64,000 bases of DNA from Chryseobacterium sp. JJR-5R (GCF_034047335.1 NZ_CP139137.1:124001-188000), one strand, 5' to 3'; counted from the first letter of the stretch, positions 25,477 to 34,071 are shown. Notes: a model not told the origin generated them from the sequence alone. Numbers and translations: made by a program.

Positions 25477-26676
25477 ATGAAAAAAGTATTCTTACCTCTT
25501 TTATTTACCTCTGGAATCATGCTCGTTTCCTGCCAGGGAAAAGGTAAACCAAGCGAACCTTCCGCAAAGGAAGAGAAACCCAATACAAGTTATAAGCCTG
25601 CTTTTAAAGGGCAGACCAGAATTACTCCTGTAAAGACAGTAACGCCCTATACAGTAGAAGTGCTGAATAAAGACCTGGGAAAACCGTGGGGGATTATCAA
25701 TTTGCCGGACGGCAGATTCCTGATCACGGAAAAATCAGGTTTTATTAATGTAGTATCAGCCGACGGAAAGCAGGTTTCTAAAATTGAAGGCTTCCCTAAA
25801 GTGGATGACAAAGGTCAGGGCGGAATGCTTGATGTGGCCTTAGACCCCGATTTCAAGACCAATAATATGGTGTTTTTTGTTTTTTCTGAACCTTTCGGAG
25901 ACGGTAATCTGACCTCGGTGGCCAAAGGAAAGCTTTCTGCAGATATGAAAAATATTTCAGGCGTACAGGTAATTTTCCGGGCGACGCCTTCTTATGATGG
26001 AGACAAGCACTACGGAGGACGGCTGCAGTTTGATAAAGACGGGAATTTATTTGTAAGCACAGGTGAACGGTCAGATAAGCAGACCAGGGTGTATGCTCAG
26101 AAAACAGATAATTATTTAGGTAAAATCTTAAAGATTACCAAAGACGGGAAACCTGCTCCGGGAAATCCGTTTATGAATACCTCCGGATATAAACCTGAAA
26201 TTTATGCATTCGGAATCCGGAATCCGCAGGGCATGGCTCTGGATGAGAAAGGACAGCTCTGGGATATTGAAATGGGGCCTCGTGGCGGAGACGAAATCAA
26301 TCTGATTCAGCCGGGGAAAAATTACGGTTGGGGAGACGTTACGTATGGCATTGAATATTCCGGGGAGAAAATCAACAACGGAACGACACAGAAGGCAGGA
26401 ACCGAGCAGCCGGTTTATTATTGGGATCCGGTAGTTTCCCCGAGCGGCGTGACTTTCTATACCGGGAATATACCTGAATGGAAGGGCAATTTATTCATCG
26501 GATGCCTAAGCGGACAGCACATTAACAGGATTGTCATGAAAGACAACAAAGTAGTGGGCGAAGAAAGGCTGCTTCTGGACCAGAAAGAAAGATTCCGGGA
26601 TGTCCTGAACGGAATGGACGGCAACTTGTATGGAATTACCGACAGCGGCAAACTCTATAAAATTTCTAAGAAATAA
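25477..26676 (+). CDS. PQQ-dependent sugar dehydrogenase-like lipoprotein
   Basis: A 399-residue lipoprotein of the soluble aldose dehydrogenase (Asd/YliI, GSDH) family. The ATG at 25477 gives MKKVFLPLLFTSGIMLVSC, with a lipobox (LVSC, Cys19). The six-bladed beta-propeller signatures are present: KPWGIINLPDGRFLITEKSG, GQGGMLDVALDPDF, HYGGRLQFDKDGNLFVSTGE, YAFGIRNPQGMALD, MGPRGGDEINLI and PGKNYGWGDVTYG. In the family these carry the PQQ ligands and the catalytic His (HYGG). It acts in the periplasm, feeding electrons to the respiratory chain. PQQ synthesis genes are not in the window. Confidence 0.88.
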   Translation: MKKVFLPLLFTSGIMLVSCQGKGKPSEPSAKEEKPNTSYKPAFKGQTRITPVKTVTPYTVEVLNKDLGKPWGIINLPDGRFLITEKSGFINVVSADGKQVSKIEGFPKVDDKGQGGMLDVALDPDFKTNNMVFFVFSEPFGDGNLTSVAKGKLSADMKNISGVQVIFRATPSYDGDKHYGGRLQFDKDGNLFVSTGERSDKQTRVYAQKTDNYLGKILKITKDGKPAPGNPFMNTSGYKPEIYAFGIRNPQGMALDEKGQLWDIEMGPRGGDEINLIQPGKNYGWGDVTYGIEYSGEKINNGTTQKAGTEQPVYYWDPVVSPSGVTFYTGNIPEWKGNLFIGCLSGQHINRIVMKDNKVVGEERLLLDQKERFRDVLNGMDGNLYGITDSGKLYKISKK

Positions 26677-26683
26677 TAATACA

Positions 26684-26750
26684 GTATTCCCACAGGTTTT
26701 GCATCATACAGAATTTTAAATTCGTATCACTGTGAAACCTGTGGGAATAT
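26684..26750. terminator. Bidirectional terminator with a large loop
   Basis: ATTCCCACAGGTTT (26686-26699) pairs with AAACCTGTGGGAAT (26735-26748), extended by two more pairs. The 35-nt loop contains a second small stem (GAATTT/AAATTC). It lies between convergent genes. Confidence 0.75.
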
Positions 26751-26753
26751 TAT

Positions 26754-27911
26754 TTAAAAGCTGTTGATCATCCTGTTAAGCCCTTCGGTCAGGATTTCCT
26801 GAGAAGTGGAGAAACAGATCCTGATATGCCCTTCGGCACCTTTTCCGAACCATCTTTCCGAGCCCGGAACAACGGCGACTTTTCCTTCTTTAAGTACATG
26901 CTGGGCAAATTCATCACTGGACATGCCTTTTTCTATTTTAGGAAATATTACAAAGGTAGCTTCCGGAAGATTCGGGGTGAGGATCCCGGAATTGCTTAAT
27001 ATGCTGTGAGCCAGATCCCTGTTGTGCTGTAAATGGGTGAGGAAATCATTAAACCACGGTTTTGCCTTGTCAATCGCTACGCTGGCAGCAATCTGGGATA
27101 AAGTAGAAACGCCTTCAATGGTAGAGTTAAAGTTGGATTTCTCCGTAAAATCATCCAGAAGGTCCTGGTCATTGCATAAAACTGCTCCTATTCTCAGCCC
27201 TGCAATCCCGAAAGATTTTGAAAAGCCGAACACCGTAAAACTTTTATTTTTAGCCTCCTCAGATACCGAGGAATAGGTATTGAATTCCTTCTTGTCATAT
27301 ACAATGTCACTCCATATTTCGTCACTCATCACCCAAAGATCATGAGTTGCGGCAATCTCTGATATTTTTTTCAAAATTTCTTTGGAATATACCCTTCCCA
27401 CAGGATTATGGGGATTGCAGATGCTGATTAGTTTTGTTCTGGGAGAGATTAGGGAAACCAGCATCTCAAGATCGATATCGCCTGTTGCAGCGTCTACTGA
27501 ACACAGCCTGATATTTCCTCCGACCGCTTCCACTGTTTTTTTGAAAAGGAAATCGACAGGGTCAAAAATAATCGCTTCGTCTCCGGGATTTAAAACATAT
27601 TTTGCAATCAGGAACATGCCCTGAGCTGCACTGTTTACGGCTAAAACATTGTCCGGGGTAAAGTTTCCTTTCTTTTCCGTATTGAAATGTTCGGCAACGC
27701 TTTTCCTGAATTCCGGAATCCCGGAAAAAGGGCCGTAGCTTAAGTAGCCGTCCCTGATATATTCAATGATTCCGTTTTCGATTTCCTGTGACATCCTGAA
27801 ATCAGGATCAGCTGCCGTCAAAGGGATGATCCCGTTTTCCAGTGTGGCCCATCTGCCGTTATAGGCTTTTCTTTTCAGGGCTTCGAAATTAATATCTGTA
27901 TTTGTAAACAT
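26754..27911 (-). CDS. PLP-dependent MalY/PatB-type aminotransferase or C-S lyase
   Basis: A 385-residue fold-type I PLP enzyme. NLxEADPDF-like TAADPDF near residue 34 and the GYLSYGP.GIPEFR segment mark the MalY/PatB branch. Other landmarks are ICNPHNPVGRVYS (N and P of the cofactor site), VMSDEIWSDIVYD (Asp/Tyr contacting pyridine N) and FGFSKSFGIAGLRIG, with the Schiff-base Lys. The family cleaves cystathionine-like C-S bonds or transaminates. It follows the FAD monooxygenase gene with a 3-bp gap on the same strand, implying a shared pathway whose product is unknown. A terminator lies right after it. Confidence 0.88.
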   Translation of the reverse strand: MFTNTDINFEALKRKAYNGRWATLENGIIPLTAADPDFRMSQEIENGIIEYIRDGYLSYGPFSGIPEFRKSVAEHFNTEKKGNFTPDNVLAVNSAAQGMFLIAKYVLNPGDEAIIFDPVDFLFKKTVEAVGGNIRLCSVDAATGDIDLEMLVSLISPRTKLISICNPHNPVGRVYSKEILKKISEIAATHDLWVMSDEIWSDIVYDKKEFNTYSSVSEEAKNKSFTVFGFSKSFGIAGLRIGAVLCNDQDLLDDFTEKSNFNSTIEGVSTLSQIAASVAIDKAKPWFNDFLTHLQHNRDLAHSILSNSGILTPNLPEATFVIFPKIEKGMSSDEFAQHVLKEGKVAVVPGSERWFGKGAEGHIRICFSTSQEILTEGLNRMINSF

Positions 27912-27914
27912 CTG

Positions 27915-29000
27915 TTATTTATAAGAGATTGGTAAAGTATTTTTTGGCTGTTCGTCCAGAGGCAGCAGGAATTGCTCAAGCAAAGCCCTCCCGTTTCTGA
28001 TGTGAATGTCGATTTCAGGCCTTCTTTCTTCCTCATATGTCCGGAAAGTTTCCTGAAGGTTATTTCCTTTGGTCAGAAGACCGGTTAATGTAAAGGAATC
28101 CTTCAGTGCAGAGGTAACCCCCTGGCTGGTAAAAGGAATGAGCGGATGGGCTGCATCTCCAATGAATACCACATTCTCATGGTAAAACGGATTTAGCTTT
28201 TCCAGTTCATATACCCTCCAGATGTGGGCATTTTCATAGCCTGAACCTTCGATAATGGAAGAAACCAAAGGGTTCCAGTCACCGAAATTGTCAAGCATGA
28301 ACTGCCTGATGCAGTCCGGCGTGTAGTCTTCATTGATAAAAAACCGAGTAATATCAAACTGGCAGTACCAAAGGATTTTTGAAGAAGAAAGTTTTAAAAC
28401 GCCGAAGGTGAGACCTCCGTTCTCATGGTGGAATTTCAGGAAATTGCTTTCTATCTGTGCGGCAAGTTCTTCATTTTCAATAATATTGACCACTTCGTTT
28501 TCCAGTACGGCTTTCATGGTCTCATCCTGGAAAATTTTCCTTCGGATCCTACTTCTTGATCCGTCCGATGCAATAACCAGATCAGCTTCCAGTTTTGTAT
28601 TGTCATTAATCAGGATGTCCGCTTTTCCGTCTGAGAAACCGTTTAAGGCTACTGTTGTTTCGTATGAAAGCCTGTCTGAAGGGATTCCGTTGGCCAAAAT
28701 CTCAATCAGTGCACTTCTTGAAACTACAAAAACATCATCCAGGTCTTTTTCTGAAATGATTTCCCCGCTCCGGCTGTAATGGATGTATTTTTTCAGGAAA
28801 CTGCCTTTTTCGTAAAGGTGATCAATGTTAATGATATTGGAAAGAAACTCAATGCCTTCTTTGGGAAGGATAAACCCGTGCCCTTTCAGGTCATTCTGCG
28901 TTCTTCTTTCGTAGAGGTGATAGTCTATATTATTTTTTTCTAAATAATTTGCCATGCTCAGGCCGGAAACCCCGGCTCCTATGATTGCAGCTTTGCCCAT
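27915..29000 (-). CDS. Class A FAD-dependent monooxygenase
   Basis: A 361-residue flavoprotein. The N-terminal Rossmann motif AAIIGAGVSGLSMANYL binds ADP of FAD, VIASDGSRSRIRRK is the DG motif for NADPH/FAD contact, and VVFIGDAAHPLIPFTSQGVTSALKDSFTL is the GD motif. This set defines aromatic-ring-hydroxylase-like monooxygenases. The substrate is not predictable. It is the first gene of a two-gene unit with the PLP enzyme. A hairpin CGGCTT...AAGCCG lies upstream at about 29059-29080, in a 182-bp spacer. Confidence 0.87.
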   Translation of the reverse strand: MGKAAIIGAGVSGLSMANYLEKNNIDYHLYERRTQNDLKGHGFILPKEGIEFLSNIINIDHLYEKGSFLKKYIHYSRSGEIISEKDLDDVFVVSRSALIEILANGIPSDRLSYETTVALNGFSDGKADILINDNTKLEADLVIASDGSRSRIRRKIFQDETMKAVLENEVVNIIENEELAAQIESNFLKFHHENGGLTFGVLKLSSSKILWYCQFDITRFFINEDYTPDCIRQFMLDNFGDWNPLVSSIIEGSGYENAHIWRVYELEKLNPFYHENVVFIGDAAHPLIPFTSQGVTSALKDSFTLTGLLTKGNNLQETFRTYEEERRPEIDIHIRNGRALLEQFLLPLDEQPKNTLPISYK

Positions 29001-29182
29001 CTTTTAATGTTATCGTATTGTTTTGTTGGTTGTTATTTTTGATCTGAATATCTGAAACGCTCGGCTTATATCTGATAAAGCCGGTATGTTGTGTACAGCA
29101 GATACAGGTAATCTCCCTTTTACCAAAGTATAATACATTTGATCAGGAAAATACAGGGTTCTGTACAGGATTGAAAAGGAAG

Positions 29183-29800
29183 TTATTCCGGTGCTTTGAA
29201 GATATTGTCATCTGAATGAAAACCCGCAACACCGCCGCTCACGGCAAATTTCATGGCAGTAGCCGCCGTCATCCCGACAACAGGCTTGATGTTTTTTTCT
29301 TCAGTAACAATTACCCAGCCTGAAATAGCATACGAATGGGGAAGGTAAACCGCAACATAATTGTGTTTTTCCACATCCGCCATCTCTTTTTGGGTCAGGA
29401 ACCCGATTCTCCAGATTTCCGGGTTTTCATTGGTTTTTACCCAGACCGGGTCATTGAATTTTTTCTTGTCTCCGACAAATGAAGACATCACATCTTTGGT
29501 TGGGGTATAAATGTGTTTAACGCCGGGTGTTTTCTCCAGTAAACGGTCCATGGAATCGAAAAAGAATTTTCCCAGCACAAATTTGTTTCCTAAGAATCCT
29601 AAAATTGCGGTGCATAAAATTGTTGAGATAAAGACCAGTCCCGGAATTTCCCTTGCCACTGAAGGGATAATGTTATCAATTGACGAAACAACATACCAGA
29701 TCACAAAAATGGTCAGCCCGATGGGCCCGATAATGACCAGTCCCTGAAAAAAGTTTTTCAGGAAAAAATTGGCAAAGTTTTCAAACGTCAGTTTTTTCAA
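29183..29800 (-). CDS. DUF502 family membrane protein
   Basis: A 205-residue protein with two N-terminal helices (about 15-38 and 50-75: GLVIIGPIGLTIFVIWYVVSS and GLVFISTILCTAILGFLGNKF). The conserved DUF502 features are FFDSMDRLLEKTPGVKHIYTPTKDVMSSFVGDKKKF, FLTQKEMADVE and VAVYLPHSYAISGWVIVTEEKNIKPV. No biochemical role is established for the family. It begins 6 bp after miaE on the same strand, so the two form an operon, without an obvious functional link. Confidence 0.88.
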   Translation of the reverse strand: MKKLTFENFANFFLKNFFQGLVIIGPIGLTIFVIWYVVSSIDNIIPSVAREIPGLVFISTILCTAILGFLGNKFVLGKFFFDSMDRLLEKTPGVKHIYTPTKDVMSSFVGDKKKFNDPVWVKTNENPEIWRIGFLTQKEMADVEKHNYVAVYLPHSYAISGWVIVTEEKNIKPVVGMTAATAMKFAVSGGVAGFHSDDNIFKAPE

Positions 29801-29806
29801 AATAGT

Positions 29807-30388
29807 TTATCCGTGTATGGTTTCTCCTTTTCCATAAGAAAGGATGATCCTGGCTTCATATTCCAGCCACTCTTCCCATCTTGCATTTACTTTATCGGGA
29901 TCCCCAAGCTGTCTTGCAAAACCGATAAAGGTGGTATAATGATTGGCTTCCGAGATCATCAGTTCTTTGTAGAAGGTTTTCAGTTCCTCATCCTTAATAT
30001 TTTCGGTAAGCACTTTAAATCTTTCGCAGCTCCTGGCCTCAATCATCGCGGCAAAAAGCATCTTATCTACAATAAGGCTATCCCTGTTTCCTCCTTTCTG
30101 GATAAAATGTACAAGTTCGTTTACATAATCATCTTTTCGGGTACGCCCGAAAGTGTAGCCTCTTTTCTTAATGATCTCATGCACCTGATTGAAATGGTCC
30201 AGTTCTTCCCGGGCAATGGCAAGAAGTTCTGTTACAATTTCAGGGTATTCCGGGAGCATGGTAATCAGCCCGATGGCATTGGTAGCGGCTTTCTGCTCAC
30301 ACCAGGCATGGTCCGTTAAAATTTCTTCAATGTTTTCCTCTGCGATATTTGCCCACCTCGGGTCGGTAGGAAGTTTCAACTTAAACAT
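29807..30388 (-). CDS. miaE: tRNA 2-methylthio-N6-isopentenyladenosine hydroxylase MiaE
   Basis: A 193-residue non-haem diiron monooxygenase that hydroxylates ms2i6A37 of tRNAs reading UNN codons. It shows the ferritin-like pattern of iron ligands: TDHAWCEQKAATNAI, AREELDHFNQVHEI (ExxH), MIEARSCERF and MISEANHYTTF (ExxH). The length fits MiaE from Gammaproteobacteria and Flavobacteriia. miaB, which makes the ms2 group on which MiaE acts, lies in the same window at 51506, though not adjacent. The start MFKLKLPTDPRW is the normal N-terminus. Confidence 0.92.
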   Translation of the reverse strand: MFKLKLPTDPRWANIAEENIEEILTDHAWCEQKAATNAIGLITMLPEYPEIVTELLAIAREELDHFNQVHEIIKKRGYTFGRTRKDDYVNELVHFIQKGGNRDSLIVDKMLFAAMIEARSCERFKVLTENIKDEELKTFYKELMISEANHYTTFIGFARQLGDPDKVNARWEEWLEYEARIILSYGKGETIHG

Positions 30389-30546
30389 ATTTTAAATTTT
30401 CCGTAAAATTAAAATAATTTGTGATACGAACGAGCCTTTTATTGTTATTTCCTGTTTTACATTGAAATTCCAATTTTACTGCAGTTTTTTAAACAGATGG
30501 TCTCTTTTTTGATTGTTGATCTAAAAATAACTTAAAAATTTAAACA

Positions 30547-30786
30547 ATGGAAACAATTACAATTCTGAAAAATAAGGCTAATGCTTTATTGTCATTAGCA
30601 TTCTCTGTACTGATGTCTCTTACTGCTTTTGCCCAGGATACTGCCGGAGAACTGGTTACCAAAGAAAACAGTTCTAAAACCACTACCACTACGGAATGGT
30701 ATGCAGATCCGATGTATATTATTGCCGGAGCGGTCCTGCTGATTATCATTATCGCTTTGATAACCAGAAGCGGAAGAAGAAGATAA
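30547..30786 (+). CDS. Small exported/membrane protein
   Basis: A 79-residue protein with a signal peptide (ITILKNKANALLSLAFSVLMSLTAFAQ) and, after a Thr/Ser-rich linker (KENSSKTTTTTEWYADP), a second hydrophobic helix IIAGAVLLIIIIALITR ending in SGRRR. It is therefore probably a single-pass inner-membrane protein after cleavage. Similar short proteins are frequent in Flavobacteriia and have no known function. A terminator follows immediately, so it is monocistronic. Confidence 0.75.
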   Translation: METITILKNKANALLSLAFSVLMSLTAFAQDTAGELVTKENSSKTTTTTEWYADPMYIIAGAVLLIIIIALITRSGRRR

Positions 30787-30791
30787 ATTAA

Positions 30792-30815
30792 GGCTGTTAT
30801 TTAACAGCCGTTTTT
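30792..30815 (+). terminator. Terminator of the small exported-protein gene
   Basis: GGCTGTT (30792-30798), loop ATTT, AACAGCC (30803-30809), then GTTTTT. It overlaps the stop codon of the convergent acyltransferase gene at 30797-30799. Confidence 0.85.
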
Positions 30816-31888
30816 ATTCTCAGGAACTGCAATGCTTTCCACCCCCATCCGTCCACTTTTTTCAGTCCGCCGGAAATTATGAAAGCCAAGAAAATATTAA
30901 TGATGTATATTAAAACCATCAGGATCCACCAGGGCATACTGTCTTTTAATGGGGTTACCAGAAAATAGACCAATGACGAACTTATTCCCTGTGCAAAATA
31001 AAAGAATATGGCATTCCTGCCGATATGGGTAACAAAACTTTCTTTCGTAATTTTTAACCGGTTGTAAAAAACAAATAGGGTTACCAGTGAAAATAAAGCC
31101 CAGATGATATAAGGGATCTTCGGCGGAAACTTATTCCTGTTGATCTTATAAAAGATTCCATTTCCGTAAAAGAAGAACATCCATACTAAGGCTAAAGCTA
31201 CAATGCCGTATAAAACGGGGATTATCTTTTCCGGAATCTTTTTTCCTTTCATCTTATGAGCAGCCAGAAATGCGGTCATGTAAAATGCAACATAACCCAC
31301 CTGTCCTGTGGGATACATTTCCGGGAATATATTAAATATCAGTGTTAAAGCCACACACAGCCCAATGAACCAGTTGATGTGCTTCGGAAAGAATTTTAAA
31401 ACCAGAACCCCGAAAACCGTCAGTATAAAATACACTTTCAGATACCAGAAACTGCCCATTACTACGGGGAAAGTGTCTGCATTGCTGTATTCATGGAGGT
31501 ACCAGTTGCCGAGGTTTTCCCATTGGGGAACTGCAGAAATATCTGTAGCGGCATATTTTGATCCGAAAGTCGTATAGAAATTCTGCAGCCATTCCATTGA
31601 AAAAAAAGCAAGCCCGAAAACTTTGAAGAAATAATCCAGAAAAAACAACAGGGTTACAAAGATCATATACGTAATCTGCAGTTTCAATAACCTGTAAAAT
31701 GTCTTTCCAATATCAGATCCTGAGGTAATTCCGCTTAATGCATAGAACAGCGCCACATCAAACACCAGGGAAAATACCCTTACTTCAGCCGGAATGTAAA
31801 GCTGCCCGGACCAGAATGCCGTGTGGATAAAAATAATGGAAAGGGTAGCCATGCCTTTTGCAAAATCTATATAAAGGTCTCTTTTCAT
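30797..31888 (-). CDS. Acyltransferase 3 family integral membrane protein
   Basis: A 363-residue protein with about ten membrane helices and the acyltransferase-3 start YIDFAKGMATLSIIFIHTAFW, which includes the conserved catalytic-type His. Family members O-acetylate sugars or lipids at the membrane using a cytosolic acyl donor. The substrate is unknown, and no polysaccharide cluster surrounds it. The stop codon lies within a terminator hairpin used by the convergent gene. It is preceded by 49 bp of AT-rich DNA and the terminator of the metalloprotease gene. Confidence 0.8.
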   Translation of the reverse strand: MKRDLYIDFAKGMATLSIIFIHTAFWSGQLYIPAEVRVFSLVFDVALFYALSGITSGSDIGKTFYRLLKLQITYMIFVTLLFFLDYFFKVFGLAFFSMEWLQNFYTTFGSKYAATDISAVPQWENLGNWYLHEYSNADTFPVVMGSFWYLKVYFILTVFGVLVLKFFPKHINWFIGLCVALTLIFNIFPEMYPTGQVGYVAFYMTAFLAAHKMKGKKIPEKIIPVLYGIVALALVWMFFFYGNGIFYKINRNKFPPKIPYIIWALFSLVTLFVFYNRLKITKESFVTHIGRNAIFFYFAQGISSSLVYFLVTPLKDSMPWWILMVLIYIINIFLAFIISGGLKKVDGWGWKALQFLRIKTAVK

Positions 31889-31937
31889 GCGAATGTATAT
31901 GATGCGTCAAAAGTAAATAAACTTTACGGATATTTAA

Positions 31938-31970
31938 ATAAAGAAAAGAGGTAAGACCAATGCTTACCTC
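31938..31970 (-). terminator. Terminator of the metalloprotease gene
   Basis: GAGGTAAG (31948-31955) and CTTACCTC (31963-31970) pair perfectly around a 7-nt loop. On the minus strand TTTTCTTTAT follows. It is about 35 bp past the stop at 32006. Confidence 0.75.
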
Positions 31971-32005
31971 CTGAATAATAATATCGAAAATGAATGAATG
32001 AATTT

Positions 32006-32890
32006 TTATTTAAGTTCTTTAAATGCTTCTGCAGAAATTTCCCCGCTTTGGATTTTTCTCAGTTCGTCCATATACTGAGTCATATAAGCATCAATTTCAG
32101 GATACTGGGTGTTTTTTCCCATCTTATAGGTTCCGTTTAGAACGCCCTGGTAGTAGTAGAAGAAGTTATAATCAAATGCAGCTGCAGTAAGGTCATACTG
32201 CCCCAGTAAAAAGCCCAGACGTACTGCTGATCTTCTCTGTGGCGGAGTTCCATGGTGCCCCGGACTGGTGGTCTGGTAATCGCCGATGCTCTGTGCAAAC
32301 TCATAGGCGGCGGCAATCTGAGCAAAGGAGGTCTGGTTGTATCCGTTTGGTCTTCTCAGGTAATAGCCGGCAAAACCGTCTGCTTCCAGCTCATTGGGCC
32401 TTGCTGTAGGTTCGCTTACTGTAGGCAGTCCAAAGATGTATTGCAGCTGATGTCCGTATTCATGCGCGAGGATCATGGCATTCACAATATCTCCGCCTTT
32501 GTTTTTGGCATCATAATAAATGGCATAGCCATAATAAATTTTTCCGGTGGAATAGGAAATCGCATTGTATGTAGAATTGTAGTTTGAAGGGTCATTCACG
32601 AACCTTAATGTCGGATTGCTTCTTCCCCACAGGCCTGCAATTTTAGTCATCTGCGCATTCATAAAATTGGTATCTGTGGAATTCTGGAGCGAAGTTGTCA
32701 GGACTGCGTTTGAACTCCAGTACTGATCTACGTAATAGCAAACCTTTTCCAGTGCATTCGGCTGCTCCGGCTTCAGGCTTTCTGTCTGTTGCTCCGTTAC
32801 CGGAGTTTCCATGGTGTCGTCATTACATGCTGACAGGGAAAGTGCAGCAATGGCTCCCACAATAAGGTGGAAATTAAAATTTCTTTTCAT
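32006..32890 (-). CDS. Zinc metallopeptidase-like lipoprotein
   Basis: A 294-residue lipoprotein. The start ATG at 32890 gives MKRNFNFHLIVGAIAALSLSAC, with the lipobox Cys at 22; an earlier in-frame start at 32944 would disrupt it. The zinc-binding motif HEYGHQ lies at about 143-148 (MILAHEYGHQLQ), and ELEAD near 167-171 supplies the third ligand (Glu) and downstream Asp, as in neutral zinc metallopeptidases. It contains SYSTGKIYYGYAIYYDA before the motif and a His/Pro segment SPGHHGTPPQRR after it. The substrate is unknown. It probably sits on the periplasmic or outer face of the outer membrane. Confidence 0.82.
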   Translation of the reverse strand: MKRNFNFHLIVGAIAALSLSACNDDTMETPVTEQQTESLKPEQPNALEKVCYYVDQYWSSNAVLTTSLQNSTDTNFMNAQMTKIAGLWGRSNPTLRFVNDPSNYNSTYNAISYSTGKIYYGYAIYYDAKNKGGDIVNAMILAHEYGHQLQYIFGLPTVSEPTARPNELEADGFAGYYLRRPNGYNQTSFAQIAAAYEFAQSIGDYQTTSPGHHGTPPQRRSAVRLGFLLGQYDLTAAAFDYNFFYYYQGVLNGTYKMGKNTQYPEIDAYMTQYMDELRKIQSGEISAEAFKELK

Positions 32891-33007
32891 ATAAAATATT
32901 TTGATTAACACGAAGTTATTACATTTAACGGAAAGTTTTATCACTTTATTGTGATAAATTATTCAATACATAGTTAAAATTTATATTTAAAAAAGATTGG
33001 ATTGAAT

Positions 33008-33039
33008 TTGAGATGATTAAAAAATAATTCATATATTTG
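33008..33039 (+). promoter_or_regulatory. Promoter of rplU-rpmA
   Basis: TTG at 33008-33010 and TATATTTG at 33032-33039 with a 21-bp spacer. The -7 box is a full match, 33 bp before the rplU start codon. This fits a strong ribosomal-protein promoter. Confidence 0.6.
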
Positions 33040-33071
33040 CACCTCGAAATAACTAAAAAAATCTATAAACA

Positions 33072-33461
33072 ATGTTTGCAATTGTAGAAATAGCAGGGCT
33101 TCAATATAAAGTTGAGCAAGACCAGAAGTTGTTTGTAAACCGTTTGTCAGGAGACAAAGGAGGTAAAGTATCTTTTGATAAAGTACTTCTTACCGTAAAC
33201 GGAGCAATCACTGTAGGCGCCCCAGCTGTAAGCGGAATCACTGTAGAAGCAGAGATCCTTGACCACGTAAAAGCTGATAAAGTAATCGTTTTCAAGAAAA
33301 AAAGAAGAAAAGGTTACCAGGTGAAAAATGGTCACAGACAATCTTTAACTCAGATTCAGATCACCGGGATTACCGGATTTGAAAGAGCTGAAAAAGCAGA
33401 GAAGCCTGCTAAAAAGACAACAAAAAAAGCAGATGCTGAAGCTGCTGAAAGCGCAGAATAA
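33072..33461 (+). CDS. rplU: 50S ribosomal protein L21
   Basis: A 129-residue L21. The core MFAIVEIAGLQYKVEQDQKLFVNRL through KKKRRKGYQVKNGHRQSLTQIQITGI is standard. The last 27 residues (AEKAEKPAKKTTKKADAEAAESAE) form a charged tail beyond the E. coli length (103), a usual extension in Flavobacteriia. It is followed after 26 bp by rpmA, the conserved order. Confidence 0.98.
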   Translation: MFAIVEIAGLQYKVEQDQKLFVNRLSGDKGGKVSFDKVLLTVNGAITVGAPAVSGITVEAEILDHVKADKVIVFKKKRRKGYQVKNGHRQSLTQIQITGITGFERAEKAEKPAKKTTKKADAEAAESAE

Positions 33462-33487
33462 TTTAAACCAAAAAACCTTAGAATAAA

Positions 33488-33745
33488 ATGGCACATAAGA
33501 AAGGAGTTGGTAGTTCCAAAAACGGTAGAGAATCTCACTCTAAAAGATTAGGGGTAAAGATTTTCGGAGGTCAGGAGGCTATTGCCGGAAATATTATTGT
33601 TAGACAAAGAGGTACTCAACACCACCCGGGTGCAAACGTGGGAATCGGTAAAGATCACACTTTGTTCGCTTTAATAGACGGAAAAGTAGTTTTCAGAAAG
33701 AAAGCAAACAACAGATCTTTTGTATCTGTAGAAGCAAACGCATAA
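33488..33745 (+). CDS. rpmA: 50S ribosomal protein L27
   Basis: An 85-residue L27 starting [19 protein letters not shown], with [38 protein letters not shown]. It has no cleavable N-terminal extension of the Firmicutes type, so the N-terminus should reach the peptidyl transferase centre directly. A strong terminator follows. Confidence 0.98.
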   Translation: MAHKKGVGSSKNGRESHSKRLGVKIFGGQEAIAGNIIVRQRGTQHHPGANVGIGKDHTLFALIDGKVVFRKKANNRSFVSVEANA

Positions 33746-33767
33746 CACAAGCGTTTTATAAAGACTT

Positions 33768-33797
33768 AAAATCCCCGGAAAACCGGGGATTTTTTTG
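33768..33797 (+). terminator. Terminator of rplU-rpmA
   Basis: ATCCCCGG (33771-33778), loop AAAA, CCGGGGAT (33783-33790) and a run of six further T from 33791, extended by A-T pairs on both sides. Confidence 0.92.
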
Positions 33798-33837
33798 TTA
33801 TATACATTCAGGATAATATTTTATTCATTTAATCCGT

Positions 33838-33864
33838 TTGCAGTGAAATATTTTTATATATTTG
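33838..33864 (+). promoter_or_regulatory. Promoter of leader peptide gene C
   Basis: TTG at 33838-33840 and TATATTTG at 33857-33864, with a 16-bp spacer. The transcript would start near 33871, which rules out an earlier start at 33862 and supports the ATG at 33886. Confidence 0.5.
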
Positions 33865-33885
33865 ATTAAATCAAAAATAATTAAT

Positions 33886-34071
33886 ATGAAAAATTTAAAA
33901 AAAATCAACAGGCAGGAACTTAAGCATGTCACAGGCGGAATTGTTCCGGATAACGGATGCCTGCCTTGTGATGTTTATTGCAGCATTCCTGAAGGGCAGC
34001 GGCCGACCTGTAACATTGTGTATATCGTAGCACACTGCAACGGCTGTAAAGATTATCCTTTAGAATCGTAA
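33886..34071 (+). CDS. Cysteine-rich peptide with double-glycine-type leader (C)
   Basis: A 61-residue precursor. The leader MKNLKKINRQELKHVTGG differs only in detail from those at 13067 and 13451 and ends in GG, the usual cleavage point of C39-type exporters. The core IVPDNGCLPCDVYCSIPEG... carries six cysteines (25, 28, 32, 42, 51, 54). It has its own promoter and terminator and sits alone between rpmA and a DUF5686 gene. Bacteriocin-like or signalling peptides are possible roles, by analogy only. The upstream in-frame ATG at 33862 overlaps the -7 box and is rejected. Confidence 0.82.
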   Translation: MKNLKKINRQELKHVTGGIVPDNGCLPCDVYCSIPEGQRPTCNIVYIVAHCNGCKDYPLES

